This document shows positions 1 through 6,047 of a stretch of DNA of 11,692 nt, in pieces. The notes under the pieces are model-generated. The model made no database searches, had not been told where the DNA came from, and saw only the letters and a list, made by a program, of their open reading frames with translations. Made by a program: the position numbers and the translations under genes. Origin of the DNA: Verrucomicrobiia bacterium (lineage in GTDB: Bacteria > Verrucomicrobiota > Verrucomicrobiia > Limisphaerales > UBA1319); assembly GCA_017880715.1 (NCBI GenBank), contig JADGRT010000045.1, positions 1 to 11,692 of the forward strand. The letters are read 5' to 3'. Every line of letters begins with the position of its first letter. Position 1 is the stretch's first letter.

Positions 1-138
1 GTGGTTATCCCCAATCCCAAAACCTCGGGAGGCGCCCGTTGGAATTACCTGGCGGTTTGGGGCTATGCGTTAAAGAAGCATGGCAACGACGAAGCCAAGG
101 CGCTCGAATTAGAAAAGCCTCTGAATTATGACGATTAA
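1..138 (+). pseudogene. Sulfate/thiosulfate ABC transporter substrate-binding protein, 3'-truncated (5' end outside window)
   Basis: The open frame from the first base reads through NPKTSGGARWNYLAVWGYAL, the ligand-pocket signature of periplasmic sulfate-binding proteins (Sbp/CysP family), which capture sulfate for CysTWA import. In that family the motif lies near the middle of a protein of about 330 residues, with roughly 140 residues after it. Here the reading diverges after about residue 36 (AKALE) and stops at codon 46, so the C-terminal lobe is missing. The last 11 bases overlap the start of the sulfur-carrier gene. I infer a deletion that joined the middle of sbp to the carrier operon, with a junction near position 110. 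The upstream half is not visible, so I cannot tell whether it is intact. A truncated protein of this kind should not fold into a working two-lobed binder. Family assignment is strong and loss of function is inferred. Confidence 0.75.
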
Positions 139-343
139 AATCAATGGCGAATCAAAAACGCTGGATCGAACCGCGCTGACATTGGCCGAGCTCCTGGTTA
201 TCAACCAGGTGGAGTCGCCGGACGTGGTCACCGTTCAAATCAATGGGAAGTTCCTGGAACGGACCTTGTTTGGCACGACCCGGATTCAAGCGGGCGATGA
301 TGTGGACTTTCTCTATTACCTGGGTGGAGGCGGCGGCCGATGA
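128..343 (+). CDS. hcyS: ThiS/HcyS-like sulfur carrier protein with C-terminal Gly-Gly-Arg
   Basis: Small ubiquitin-fold (beta-grasp) protein of 71 residues, the usual ThiS/MoaD size. The N-terminus MTIKINGESK and the late segment GDDVDFLYYLGGGGG are typical of ThiS carriers, whose C-terminal glycine is adenylated and then converted to a thiocarboxylate. The tail is five glycines followed by Arg71, so the protein does not end in the usual free Gly-Gly. In the Wolinella HcyS system the carrier is made with one extra C-terminal residue (alanine) removed by the JAMM protease HcyD, and a JAMM gene lies three genes downstream here. I therefore infer a HcyS-Arg proprotein serving homocysteine synthesis, rather than thiamine ThiS; no thiG or thiH is present. 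It overlaps sbp by 11 bases and metY by 4 bases (ATGA). No strong ribosome site precedes ATG 128, so translation may depend on readout from upstream. Confidence 0.85.
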   Translation: MTIKINGESKTLDRTALTLAELLVINQVESPDVVTVQINGKFLERTLFGTTRIQAGDDVDFLYYLGGGGGR

Positions 344-1572
344 AAGGCTTCACGACCAAAGCCATCCACGGATCGCTGCAGAAAAAAGATCCGCACGGTT
401 CGTTGCGCGTCCCCGTTTATGACAGTGTCGCCTTTGAATTCGAGCAGGCGGCTGACATGCAGCAAGCCTTCGAGGGGCGGCGGCTGGCCCATTCCTACAC
501 GCGCATTTCCAACCCCACCGTCGCGGAGTTCGAGGACCGCGTGCGCCTGCTCGCCGAGGCGGCGGGCGTCATCGCGGTGTCATCCGGCATGGCCGCCATC
601 GCGAACGTGGTGCTGGCTTTAGCGGAGGCCGGCAGTCATGTCGTGACCTCGAAATTCTTATTTGGCAATACTTATTCGCTTTTTGAGCAAACGCTTAAAC
701 CCTGGGGATTGGCCGTGTCATATGTGGACATGACCCAGCTGGCGGAATTAAAGGCCGCCCTCAACGAAAAAACCCGGGCCGTGTTTTTGGAAACCATCAC
801 CAATCCGCAACTGCAAGTGGCCGATATCCGCGCCGTGGCCCAGGTGGCCCGAGCCCACGGGGTGCCCGTGATCGTGGATGGCACCATGACCACACCTTGG
901 CTGTTCAAATCGAAAGATTTTGGCGTTGCCGTCGAGGTGATCTCCAGCACGAAATGCATGTCCGGAGGCGCCACCTCCGTGGGCGGCCTCATCCTCGACA
1001 ACGGCACTTTTGACTGGAAGCAGAATCCCAAGGTCCGACCCTGGGTCGAAAAGTGCGGGCCCCGGGCCTTGCTCGTATTCTTGCGCCGTGAAATTTATCG
1101 CAACCTGGGCGCCTGCCTCGCGCCCCACAACGCTTATCTGCAGATCGCCGGGCTGGAAACGATGGCGTTGCGGATGCAGAAAAGCTGCGAGAATGCCCGG
1201 CAGATCGCCCGCTGGCTGTCCCAATCCCCCAAGGTGTCGCGGGTTCATTATCCCGGACTGGAAAGCTCCCCTTATTACGCGATCGCCCGATCTCAGTTTT
1301 CGGGTGGTTTCGGAAGTTTGCTGAATTTCCATTTAACCAGCCGGAAAGCCTGTTTTGCCTTGATGGATCAATGTCAAATCGTGCGGCGGGCAACCAATAT
1401 TCACGACAATAAAACCCTCATCCTGCATCCGGCCTCCACGATTTTCTGCGAATATTCGCTGGCAGAAAAATCCCACATGGAAGTCACCGACGACCTGCTG
1501 CGGCTTTCCGTAGGCATCGAAGACGTGGAAGACATCATCGAGGATCTGGCCCAAGCCATGGAGAACCTATGA
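340..1572 (+). CDS. metY: O-acetylhomoserine sulfhydrylase-like PLP enzyme (MetY, Cys/Met metabolism family)
   Basis: 410 residues, fold-type-I PLP enzyme of the cystathionine gamma-synthase/MetY family. In the inferred pathway it replaces the acetyl group of O-acetylhomoserine with the thiocarboxylate of the carrier protein. Visible marks are YTRISNPT at about 53-60 (PLP phosphate and substrate loop), SSGMAAI at 81-87 (phosphate-binding turn), Asp180 in IVDGTMTTPW (pyridine nitrogen) and the Schiff-base Lys205 in ISSTKCMSGG. The lysine loop differs from the common STKYxxGH form: Cys follows the lysine and Gly replaces the usual His. The start overlaps the hcyS stop by ATGA. A perfect GGAGG at 326-330 lies nine bases upstream inside the hcyS glycine codons, which fixes this start. 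The stop again overlaps the next gene by ATGA. CysM-type enzymes of the mycobacterial CysO pathway have a different fold, so methionine rather than direct cysteine synthesis is the better call. Other family activities (MetB, MetZ, gamma-lyase) cannot be excluded from motifs alone. Confidence 0.88.
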   Translation: MKGFTTKAIHGSLQKKDPHGSLRVPVYDSVAFEFEQAADMQQAFEGRRLAHSYTRISNPTVAEFEDRVRLLAEAAGVIAVSSGMAAIANVVLALAEAGSHVVTSKFLFGNTYSLFEQTLKPWGLAVSYVDMTQLAELKAALNEKTRAVFLETITNPQLQVADIRAVAQVARAHGVPVIVDGTMTTPWLFKSKDFGVAVEVISSTKCMSGGATSVGGLILDNGTFDWKQNPKVRPWVEKCGPRALLVFLRREIYRNLGACLAPHNAYLQIAGLETMALRMQKSCENARQIARWLSQSPKVSRVHYPGLESSPYYAIARSQFSGGFGSLLNFHLTSRKACFALMDQCQIVRRATNIHDNKTLILHPASTIFCEYSLAEKSHMEVTDDLLRLSVGIEDVEDIIEDLAQAMENL

Positions 1573-2399
1573 GCTTTTTTACCGAAGCACGACTGGAGCG
1601 TTACAGCCGGCACATCATCCTCAAAGAAGTCGGCATTCAAGGGCAGGAGCGCCTTTACCGTGCCAAGATCCTGATCGTCGGCGCGGGCGGTTTGGGTGCG
1701 CCGGCCGCTTTATATTTAGCCGCCGCCGGAGTCGGGACCTTGGGTATTGCGGACGCCGATCGCGTGGAATTATCCAATCTGCAACGCCAGATTATTCACC
1801 ACACCAGCGACTTGGGAAAGGCCAAGGTGGAATCCGCGGCCGACAAAATACGGGCCATTAATCCGGATGTGACCGTGCGCGAGCATCACTGTTTCATTTC
1901 CGCCGCCAACATTCGCGACGTTATCGCCGGTTATGACTTTGTCATTGATGGAACGGACAATTTTGCCGCCAAATTCCTGATCAACGACGCCTGTGTTCTG
2001 GCTGGCATTCCCTATTCGCATGGCGGAATTCTCCGCTTTAATGGCCAGACGATGACGGTTCTGCCCGGGAAATCGGCCTGCTTTCGCTGTGTGTTTCGCA
2101 AACCGCCGCCCCCCGGGGCCGTGCCCACCTGCTCGCAGGCTGGAGTGCTGGGGGCCATCGCGGGCATGTTGGGAACGATCCAGGCGACCGAAGCCCTGAA
2201 GCATATCGTTGGCGCCGGCCACGTGCTGGCCGACACGCTGCTCACCTTTGAGGCGCTGGAGATGAATTTCCGCCGAATCAAAGTGCGGCGAGATCCCGAA
2301 TGCCCACTGTGTGGCGAGCACCCGAGCATCCATGAATTGTTCGATGAAGAACCCCCGGCCGCCTGCGATTTGAAGTCCTCCCAACCGTTAACCCGTTAA
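1569..2399 (+). CDS. hcyF: ThiF/MoeB-family adenylyltransferase for the sulfur carrier (HcyF-like E1)
   Basis: 276 residues, typical length for MoeB/ThiF without a rhodanese domain. These E1-like enzymes use ATP to adenylate the C-terminal glycine of a ubiquitin-fold carrier. The order is an N-terminal helix with RYSRHIILKEVG (residues 11-22), a Rossmann nucleotide site GAGGLGAP (38-45), the DGTDN motif with catalytic Asp130 (127-131), a zinc site from CxxC pairs at Cys171/Cys174 and Cys245/Cys248, and Cys188 in PTCSQAG at the position that can take part in thioester or persulfide chemistry in this family. It starts with an ATGA overlap on metY and a GGAG five bases upstream (1560-1563), and its TAA overlaps the next ATG by one base. 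Being placed between metY and the JAMM gene points to activation of the upstream carrier (HcyF role). A general MoeB function is the main alternative. Confidence 0.9.
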   Translation: MSFFTEARLERYSRHIILKEVGIQGQERLYRAKILIVGAGGLGAPAALYLAAAGVGTLGIADADRVELSNLQRQIIHHTSDLGKAKVESAADKIRAINPDVTVREHHCFISAANIRDVIAGYDFVIDGTDNFAAKFLINDACVLAGIPYSHGGILRFNGQTMTVLPGKSACFRCVFRKPPPPGAVPTCSQAGVLGAIAGMLGTIQATEALKHIVGAGHVLADTLLTFEALEMNFRRIKVRRDPECPLCGEHPSIHELFDEEPPAACDLKSSQPLTR

Positions 2400-2806
2400 T
2401 GAACGCGCTTAAAATCCAACGCGCCATCCGGGAGCAGCTCATCCAGCACGCCCGGCAGGACGCGCCCCTGGAGGCGTGCGGCTATCTGGCCGAAAAAGCC
2501 GGGCTCGTGACGGCGATCTTTCGGCTAACCAACGCGGATGCTTCGCCGGAGCATTTCAGCTTCGATCCGGCGGAACAATTCGCCGCGGTGCGACAAATGC
2601 GGGCGGCGGGACTGCGGATGCGCGCGGTGTATCACAGCCATCCAGCTACGCCCGCCCGCCCATCGGCGGAAGACTTGCGCCTGGCCAACGACCCGGACTT
2701 GAGTTATGTGATTATCTCGCTGGCGCAATCCGAGCCGGATGTGAAATCATTCATCATTCGGCATGGCCAAATAACGGTCGAACCCTTGGAGATTGAGGAA
2801 AATTAG
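2399..2806 (+). CDS. hcyD: JAMM/MPN+ zinc metalloprotease (HcyD/Mec-like)
   Basis: 135 residues, a minimal single-domain MPN+ protein. The full JAMM zinc signature is present: Glu25 in PLEACGYL, then His79-Ser80-His81, seven residues, Ser89, two residues, Asp92 (HSHPATPARPSAED). This class includes Mec of Mycobacterium, which frees cysteine from CysO-Cys, and HcyD of Wolinella, which first trims a C-terminal residue from the HcyS carrier and later frees homocysteine from it. With a carrier ending Gly-Gly-Arg at the head of this operon, both jobs are plausible here; specificity for arginine is my inference. There is no signal peptide or membrane segment, so it should act in the cytoplasm. The start overlaps the hcyF stop by one base (TAATG) with no clear ribosome site, suggesting translational coupling. 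It is followed two bases after its stop by sir. Confidence 0.9.
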   Translation: MNALKIQRAIREQLIQHARQDAPLEACGYLAEKAGLVTAIFRLTNADASPEHFSFDPAEQFAAVRQMRAAGLRMRAVYHSHPATPARPSAEDLRLANDPDLSYVIISLAQSEPDVKSFIIRHGQITVEPLEIEEN

Positions 2807-2808
2807 TC

Positions 2809-5154
2809 ATGTTTTATACCATCCCCGCTTCGCTCGCGGCTGAAATCGACGAACTGGAAAGCTTGGTCCATCAGTTTCAGAGTGGCCGTCTGGACCCCAC
2901 CGCGTTCAAGGCGCGCCGGGTGCCCTTTGGGGTCTATGAACAGCGCCAAGACAACACCTTCATGGTGCGCGTGCGCTGCCCCGGCGGGGCGATCACCCCG
3001 CGGCAGCTAAAGGAGGTGGCGGAGTTGTCCCAAGTTTACGGCGCCGAGACGCTGCACATTACCACCCGGCAGGAACTGCAGTTGCACGATGTCGCGCTGC
3101 CAAACGTGGTTCCCATCCTGCGACGATTGCTGTCGGTTGGATTGGCCACGCGGGGTGGCGGGGGCAACACCGTGCGCAACATTACCGCGGCGTTCGATGC
3201 GGGCGTTGCCAAAGACGAAATCTTCGATGTCTCGCCTTACGTTTTCGCACTGACCAGCCGGCTCATCGATGAGCCGGATTCGTGGTTGTTGCCGCGCAAA
3301 TACAAGATTGCCTTTGCCAATTCCGAAAAGGATAGCATCCACGCGGTCTTCAACGACCTGGGATTTATTGCCATCCAACAGAAGGGAGTCAGCGGGTTTG
3401 CGGTTTACGTGGCCGGCGGCATGGGCACCAAACCGCAAGTGGGACACCTCCTGCATGAGTTCATCGCCGAGGCCGAGGTCTATCTCGTGGCGGAGGCGGT
3501 TAAACGCGTTTTCAACCAACACGGCAACCGGAAGAATCGTCACGCCGCCCGCCTGCGGTTCTTGTGGAATAGCCTGGGCGAGGCGAAATTTCGGGAGCTG
3601 TATCAGCAGGAACTCGATGAATTACGACGGCAAGCATCCGCGCCTTTGACCCTGCCACCGCAGCGCAAACTACCAGCGCCAGTGACTATTGCAGCGGTTC
3701 GGGAGCCATCATCGGATTTCCAGTTGTGGCGAAGCCGCTTTGCCAGCGCGCAGAAACAGCCGGGGCTTTACCTCGTGCTCGTTCCGATCTTTCTGGGCAA
3801 TCTGGCCAATGAACACGCGCTGGCCCTGGCGGATTTTCTGCTCCCCTTGGGTGACGACGTTCTGCGGGCGACCATCGATCAAAACCTCTGTCTGCGGAAC
3901 ATTCCCGAGGCGTATCTCGGAAATGTCCATGCCCTGGTGAAAAGCATCACCTGCCTCGCTTCGGAACCCCGGTGGTTCGGATCGTCCGTGGCCTGCACCG
4001 GTGCGGCGACCTGCAAATTGGGAATCTGCCTGCCCCGGGGCGCATTGGCGGCGATCACGAAAAAACTCCAAGCGGCCTCCCTCGATTGGGACCGGCTGGC
4101 CGATTTCAAGATGAACCTTTCCGGCTGTCCCAACACCTGCGGAGCGCACCTGACGGCCGATTTGGGCTTCTTTGGCAAAGTTGCGCGCAACGGCCAGACG
4201 CCGTATCCCGCCTACGGGATCGTTGCGGGCGCGAAGCTGGGCCATGGGAAAGCCCGGCTGGCGGAGCTAGTGGGGGAAGTCAGCGCGCGGGATTTGCCGG
4301 CATTCGTCGTCGAGTTTTTGAAAAGCTATTTGGAGCAGTCGTCGCGCTTTGCGTCGTTTACCGATTACTTCGAGCAGCAAGGCCGGCAGGATCTGCGTGC
4401 CCTGTGCGAAAAGCATCGGATCATTCCCGGTTTCGATGACGACAAGAATTACTATTACGACTGGGGCGCCACCGAAATATTCTCGCTGGCGGGTCGCGGG
4501 GTGGGCGAATGTTCCGCGGGCCTGTTTGATTTGATTGAGGTGGATCTGAAAAATGTCCGAACTCTGCGGACCGAACTAGGCACCGTCTCTCCGGGGAGCA
4601 AGCGGGACGAAATCCTCGACGAACTCGCCCTGTCGGCGGCCCGGATGTTGCTCATCACGCGAGGCGTGGAAGCGCACTCAGAGGCGGAAGTATTCACGCA
4701 GTTCCGCCGGCATTTTATTGAGTCTGGCCTGGTGGCGGCCAAATACCTTCCACTCGTAGAGGCGGCCCAGAGGAAAGACACCGCGCATCTTCGGGCCCAG
4801 TCCGCCGACGTTCTCAGCCTGGCGCAGACCGTGGAAGAATTGTATGGGAAAATGGACAATTCCATGCGCTTTCCGGGCGAGAGCGCCCAACCGCCGGGAC
4901 CAGCGGAACCCAAACCGCCACGGCCGCCAGCCCCGTTCGCGGAGCGCGACTTGCGGGGTGTCCTCTGCCCCATGAACTTTGTGAAAACCAAACTCGCGCT
5001 TGAAGGGCTATCCGTGGGCCAACGGTTGAGGATATTGCTCGACGACGGCGCCCCCATTCAAAACGTGCCCCGGTCGGTCGCTGAAGAAGGTCATACGATC
5101 GTGGAGCAAATCAAAACTGGCGGCCATTGGGCCGTGATCATTGAAAAACGGTAG
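2809..5154 (+). CDS. sir: Siroheme/4Fe-4S sulfite reductase fused to a C-terminal TusA domain
   Basis: 781 residues. Residues 1-540 are a nitrite/sulfite reductase catalytic unit. A first ferredoxin-like half-domain contains MVRVRCPGG (about 52-60) and the siroheme motif RGGGGNTVRNI (115-125). A second contains the cluster cysteines C396-X5-C402 (CTGAATC) and C440-X3-C444 (SGCPNTCG). It should reduce sulfite to sulfide in the cytoplasm. Residues 545-690 look all-helical and I do not recognise them. A proline-rich linker (about 694-710) leads to a TusA/SirA sulfurtransferase domain (714-781) with DLRG and Cys720 in CPMNF, where TusA proteins normally have CPxP. Fusion of reductase and persulfide carrier suggests that new sulfide is handed directly to the HcyF/HcyS step. 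GAGG at 2795-2798 precedes the start at good spacing, and the gene follows hcyD by two bases. Nitrite as substrate is possible from motifs, but the neighbours argue for sulfite. Confidence 0.9.
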   Translation: MFYTIPASLAAEIDELESLVHQFQSGRLDPTAFKARRVPFGVYEQRQDNTFMVRVRCPGGAITPRQLKEVAELSQVYGAETLHITTRQELQLHDVALPNVVPILRRLLSVGLATRGGGGNTVRNITAAFDAGVAKDEIFDVSPYVFALTSRLIDEPDSWLLPRKYKIAFANSEKDSIHAVFNDLGFIAIQQKGVSGFAVYVAGGMGTKPQVGHLLHEFIAEAEVYLVAEAVKRVFNQHGNRKNRHAARLRFLWNSLGEAKFRELYQQELDELRRQASAPLTLPPQRKLPAPVTIAAVREPSSDFQLWRSRFASAQKQPGLYLVLVPIFLGNLANEHALALADFLLPLGDDVLRATIDQNLCLRNIPEAYLGNVHALVKSITCLASEPRWFGSSVACTGAATCKLGICLPRGALAAITKKLQAASLDWDRLADFKMNLSGCPNTCGAHLTADLGFFGKVARNGQTPYPAYGIVAGAKLGHGKARLAELVGEVSARDLPAFVVEFLKSYLEQSSRFASFTDYFEQQGRQDLRALCEKHRIIPGFDDDKNYYYDWGATEIFSLAGRGVGECSAGLFDLIEVDLKNVRTLRTELGTVSPGSKRDEILDELALSAARMLLITRGVEAHSEAEVFTQFRRHFIESGLVAAKYLPLVEAAQRKDTAHLRAQSADVLSLAQTVEELYGKMDNSMRFPGESAQPPGPAEPKPPRPPAPFAERDLRGVLCPMNFVKTKLALEGLSVGQRLRILLDDGAPIQNVPRSVAEEGHTIVEQIKTGGHWAVIIEKR

Positions 5155-5168
5155 CTATTGGCCGCCAG
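5117..5168 (+). repeat. 10-bp perfect inverted repeat across the sir stop codon (possible hairpin)
   Basis: CTGGCGGCCA at 5117-5126 is exactly repeated in inverted form as TGGCCGCCAG at 5159-5168. The loop of 32 bases contains a further 4-bp pairing, CCGT at 5132-5135 with ACGG at 5148-5151. It lies at the end of the sulfur operon, where a transcript end or an RNA-stabilising hairpin would be expected. There is no T-run after it, so a classical intrinsic terminator is not supported. It may be chance in GC-rich sequence. Confidence 0.4.
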
Positions 5169-5250
5169 GGCGTTCGGCTCGGTTCTGTCCGGCGAAAATA
5201 ATTTGCGGGAAAAGTCTGGGAGCGGTGTATTAAAGAGTCGTGTGGATTAA

Positions 5251-6003
5251 CATTATCAAGCCCAGCACCGCCTTATGAGAAGCCGACAAAGCGCGTTTAC
5301 GCTCATCGAGTTGCTAGTCGTTATTGCCATCATCGCCGTGTTGGCAGGCATGATTATGCCGGCCTTGGGCCGGGCAAAAAGCTCCGCCCGCAAGGTGCAA
5401 TGCCTGAATAATCTCAAACAGATGATCACCGGTTCGCTGATGTATTCGGATGACAACTCCAGCGGCAGTCTGACCGGGGATACCATCGGCTTGCCGGGAG
5501 AACGAGGGCGCGGAGACGACGACGTCAATTACTTGCACCACGGCTATGTGCCCACTTTGAAGACGTATCTATGCCCGGGCACGCGCGATGTGATCGACCT
5601 CAAAACGGTCGACGTCGACCCCAACATCTTCCCGTCCGTGGACGGCAGTCAGTGGCTGGAGAATCTCAGGGTATGCGCGGCCGCAACCGAAGATCGCCAT
5701 GGGACTAGTTATCGAACATCGGGACTCATGGGGTCGACGGTCCGCAAGTCCCAGAAAACGATCGTCCCTTATTACGTCCGGCAGAAGGTGCCCGAGGGCG
5801 TGACGGTTAGCCCTTCGCAAATATGGCTGCACTTCGATCAGGATGTTGACATCGAAAGATACTACGATTCCTTGACCGCTAAAAACAATCACGGGGCATC
5901 CGGGGCCAATGTGGCGTTCTGTGATGGACACGTCGTATGGGTTCGGCGATCGGCCTACCGCAATAGTTACGATATGTCGGAGGACCTCTGTATGACTCGC
6001 TGG
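5251..6003 (+). repeat. Copy 1 of a duplicated pseudopilin gene unit
   Basis: This stretch aligns over its whole length with 7419-8162 in the same orientation. The two differ by nine bases in length, explained by three codon deletions in copy 2. Similarity begins about 24 bases before each ATG (a shared CCAGCACCGCCTTATGAGA block directly at the start) and fades in the last few codons. This indicates gene duplication that included the translation start region but not the promoter. Confidence 0.85.
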
Positions 6004-6015
6004 TATCATCAATGA
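5275..6015 (+). CDS. Pseudopilin-like protein with H-Xn-DG motif (DUF1559/T2SS G-like), copy 1
   Basis: 246 residues. It starts with a class III (prepilin) signal: basic MRSRQSA, then FTLIELLVVIAIIAVLAGMI, the hydrophobic helix cut by prepilin peptidase before Phe8, with Ala rather than Gly at -1 and Glu12 at mature +5. A QCLNNLKQ segment (42-49) follows the helix, as usual in the large pseudopilin families of Planctomycetes and Verrucomicrobia. Near the C-terminus NNHGASGANVAFCDGHV matches the processing-associated H-X9-DG motif, though I count ten residues between His206 and Asp217. The role of this family is not established; assembly in a type II secretion-like fibre or surface display is assumed from the helix. 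About 120 bases separate it from sir, and no ribosome site is evident before the ATG. Its stop overlaps a mini-ORF leading into the next gene. It is a close paralogue of the gene at 7443-8180. Confidence 0.88.
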   Translation: MRSRQSAFTLIELLVVIAIIAVLAGMIMPALGRAKSSARKVQCLNNLKQMITGSLMYSDDNSSGSLTGDTIGLPGERGRGDDDVNYLHHGYVPTLKTYLCPGTRDVIDLKTVDVDPNIFPSVDGSQWLENLRVCAAATEDRHGTSYRTSGLMGSTVRKSQKTIVPYYVRQKVPEGVTVSPSQIWLHFDQDVDIERYYDSLTAKNNHGASGANVAFCDGHVVWVRRSAYRNSYDMSEDLCMTRWYHQ

Positions 6016-6047
6016 ATATTTCAAATATCTTTGGCTGGAATTTATGA
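6012..6047 (+). other. 11-codon mini-ORF bridging the pseudopilin and thioredoxin-like genes
   Basis: ATG 6012 overlaps the pseudopilin stop (ATGA, 6012-6015). It opens a frame MNISNIFGWNL that ends at TGA 6045-6047, overlapping the next start (ATGA, 6044-6047). It is too short to judge as a protein. What is visible is a continuous stop/start chain that would let ribosomes pass from one gene to the next, because the downstream gene has only a weak ribosome site (GGCTGGA). This could be coincidence, since two ATGA overlaps are easy to obtain in AT-rich spacers. Confidence 0.3.

Noticed and set aside
128..343. Thiamine-specific ThiS
   Set aside because: No thiG, thiH, thiC or TPP riboswitch is visible, and the neighbours (metY, JAMM protease, sulfite reductase) and the capped C-terminus fit HcyS better.
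5195..5256. Promoter before the first pseudopilin (TTGCGG with TATTAA, or CATTAT)
   Set aside because: Spacing of 19 bases and weak matches; alternatives have no -35, so no promoter can be supported there.
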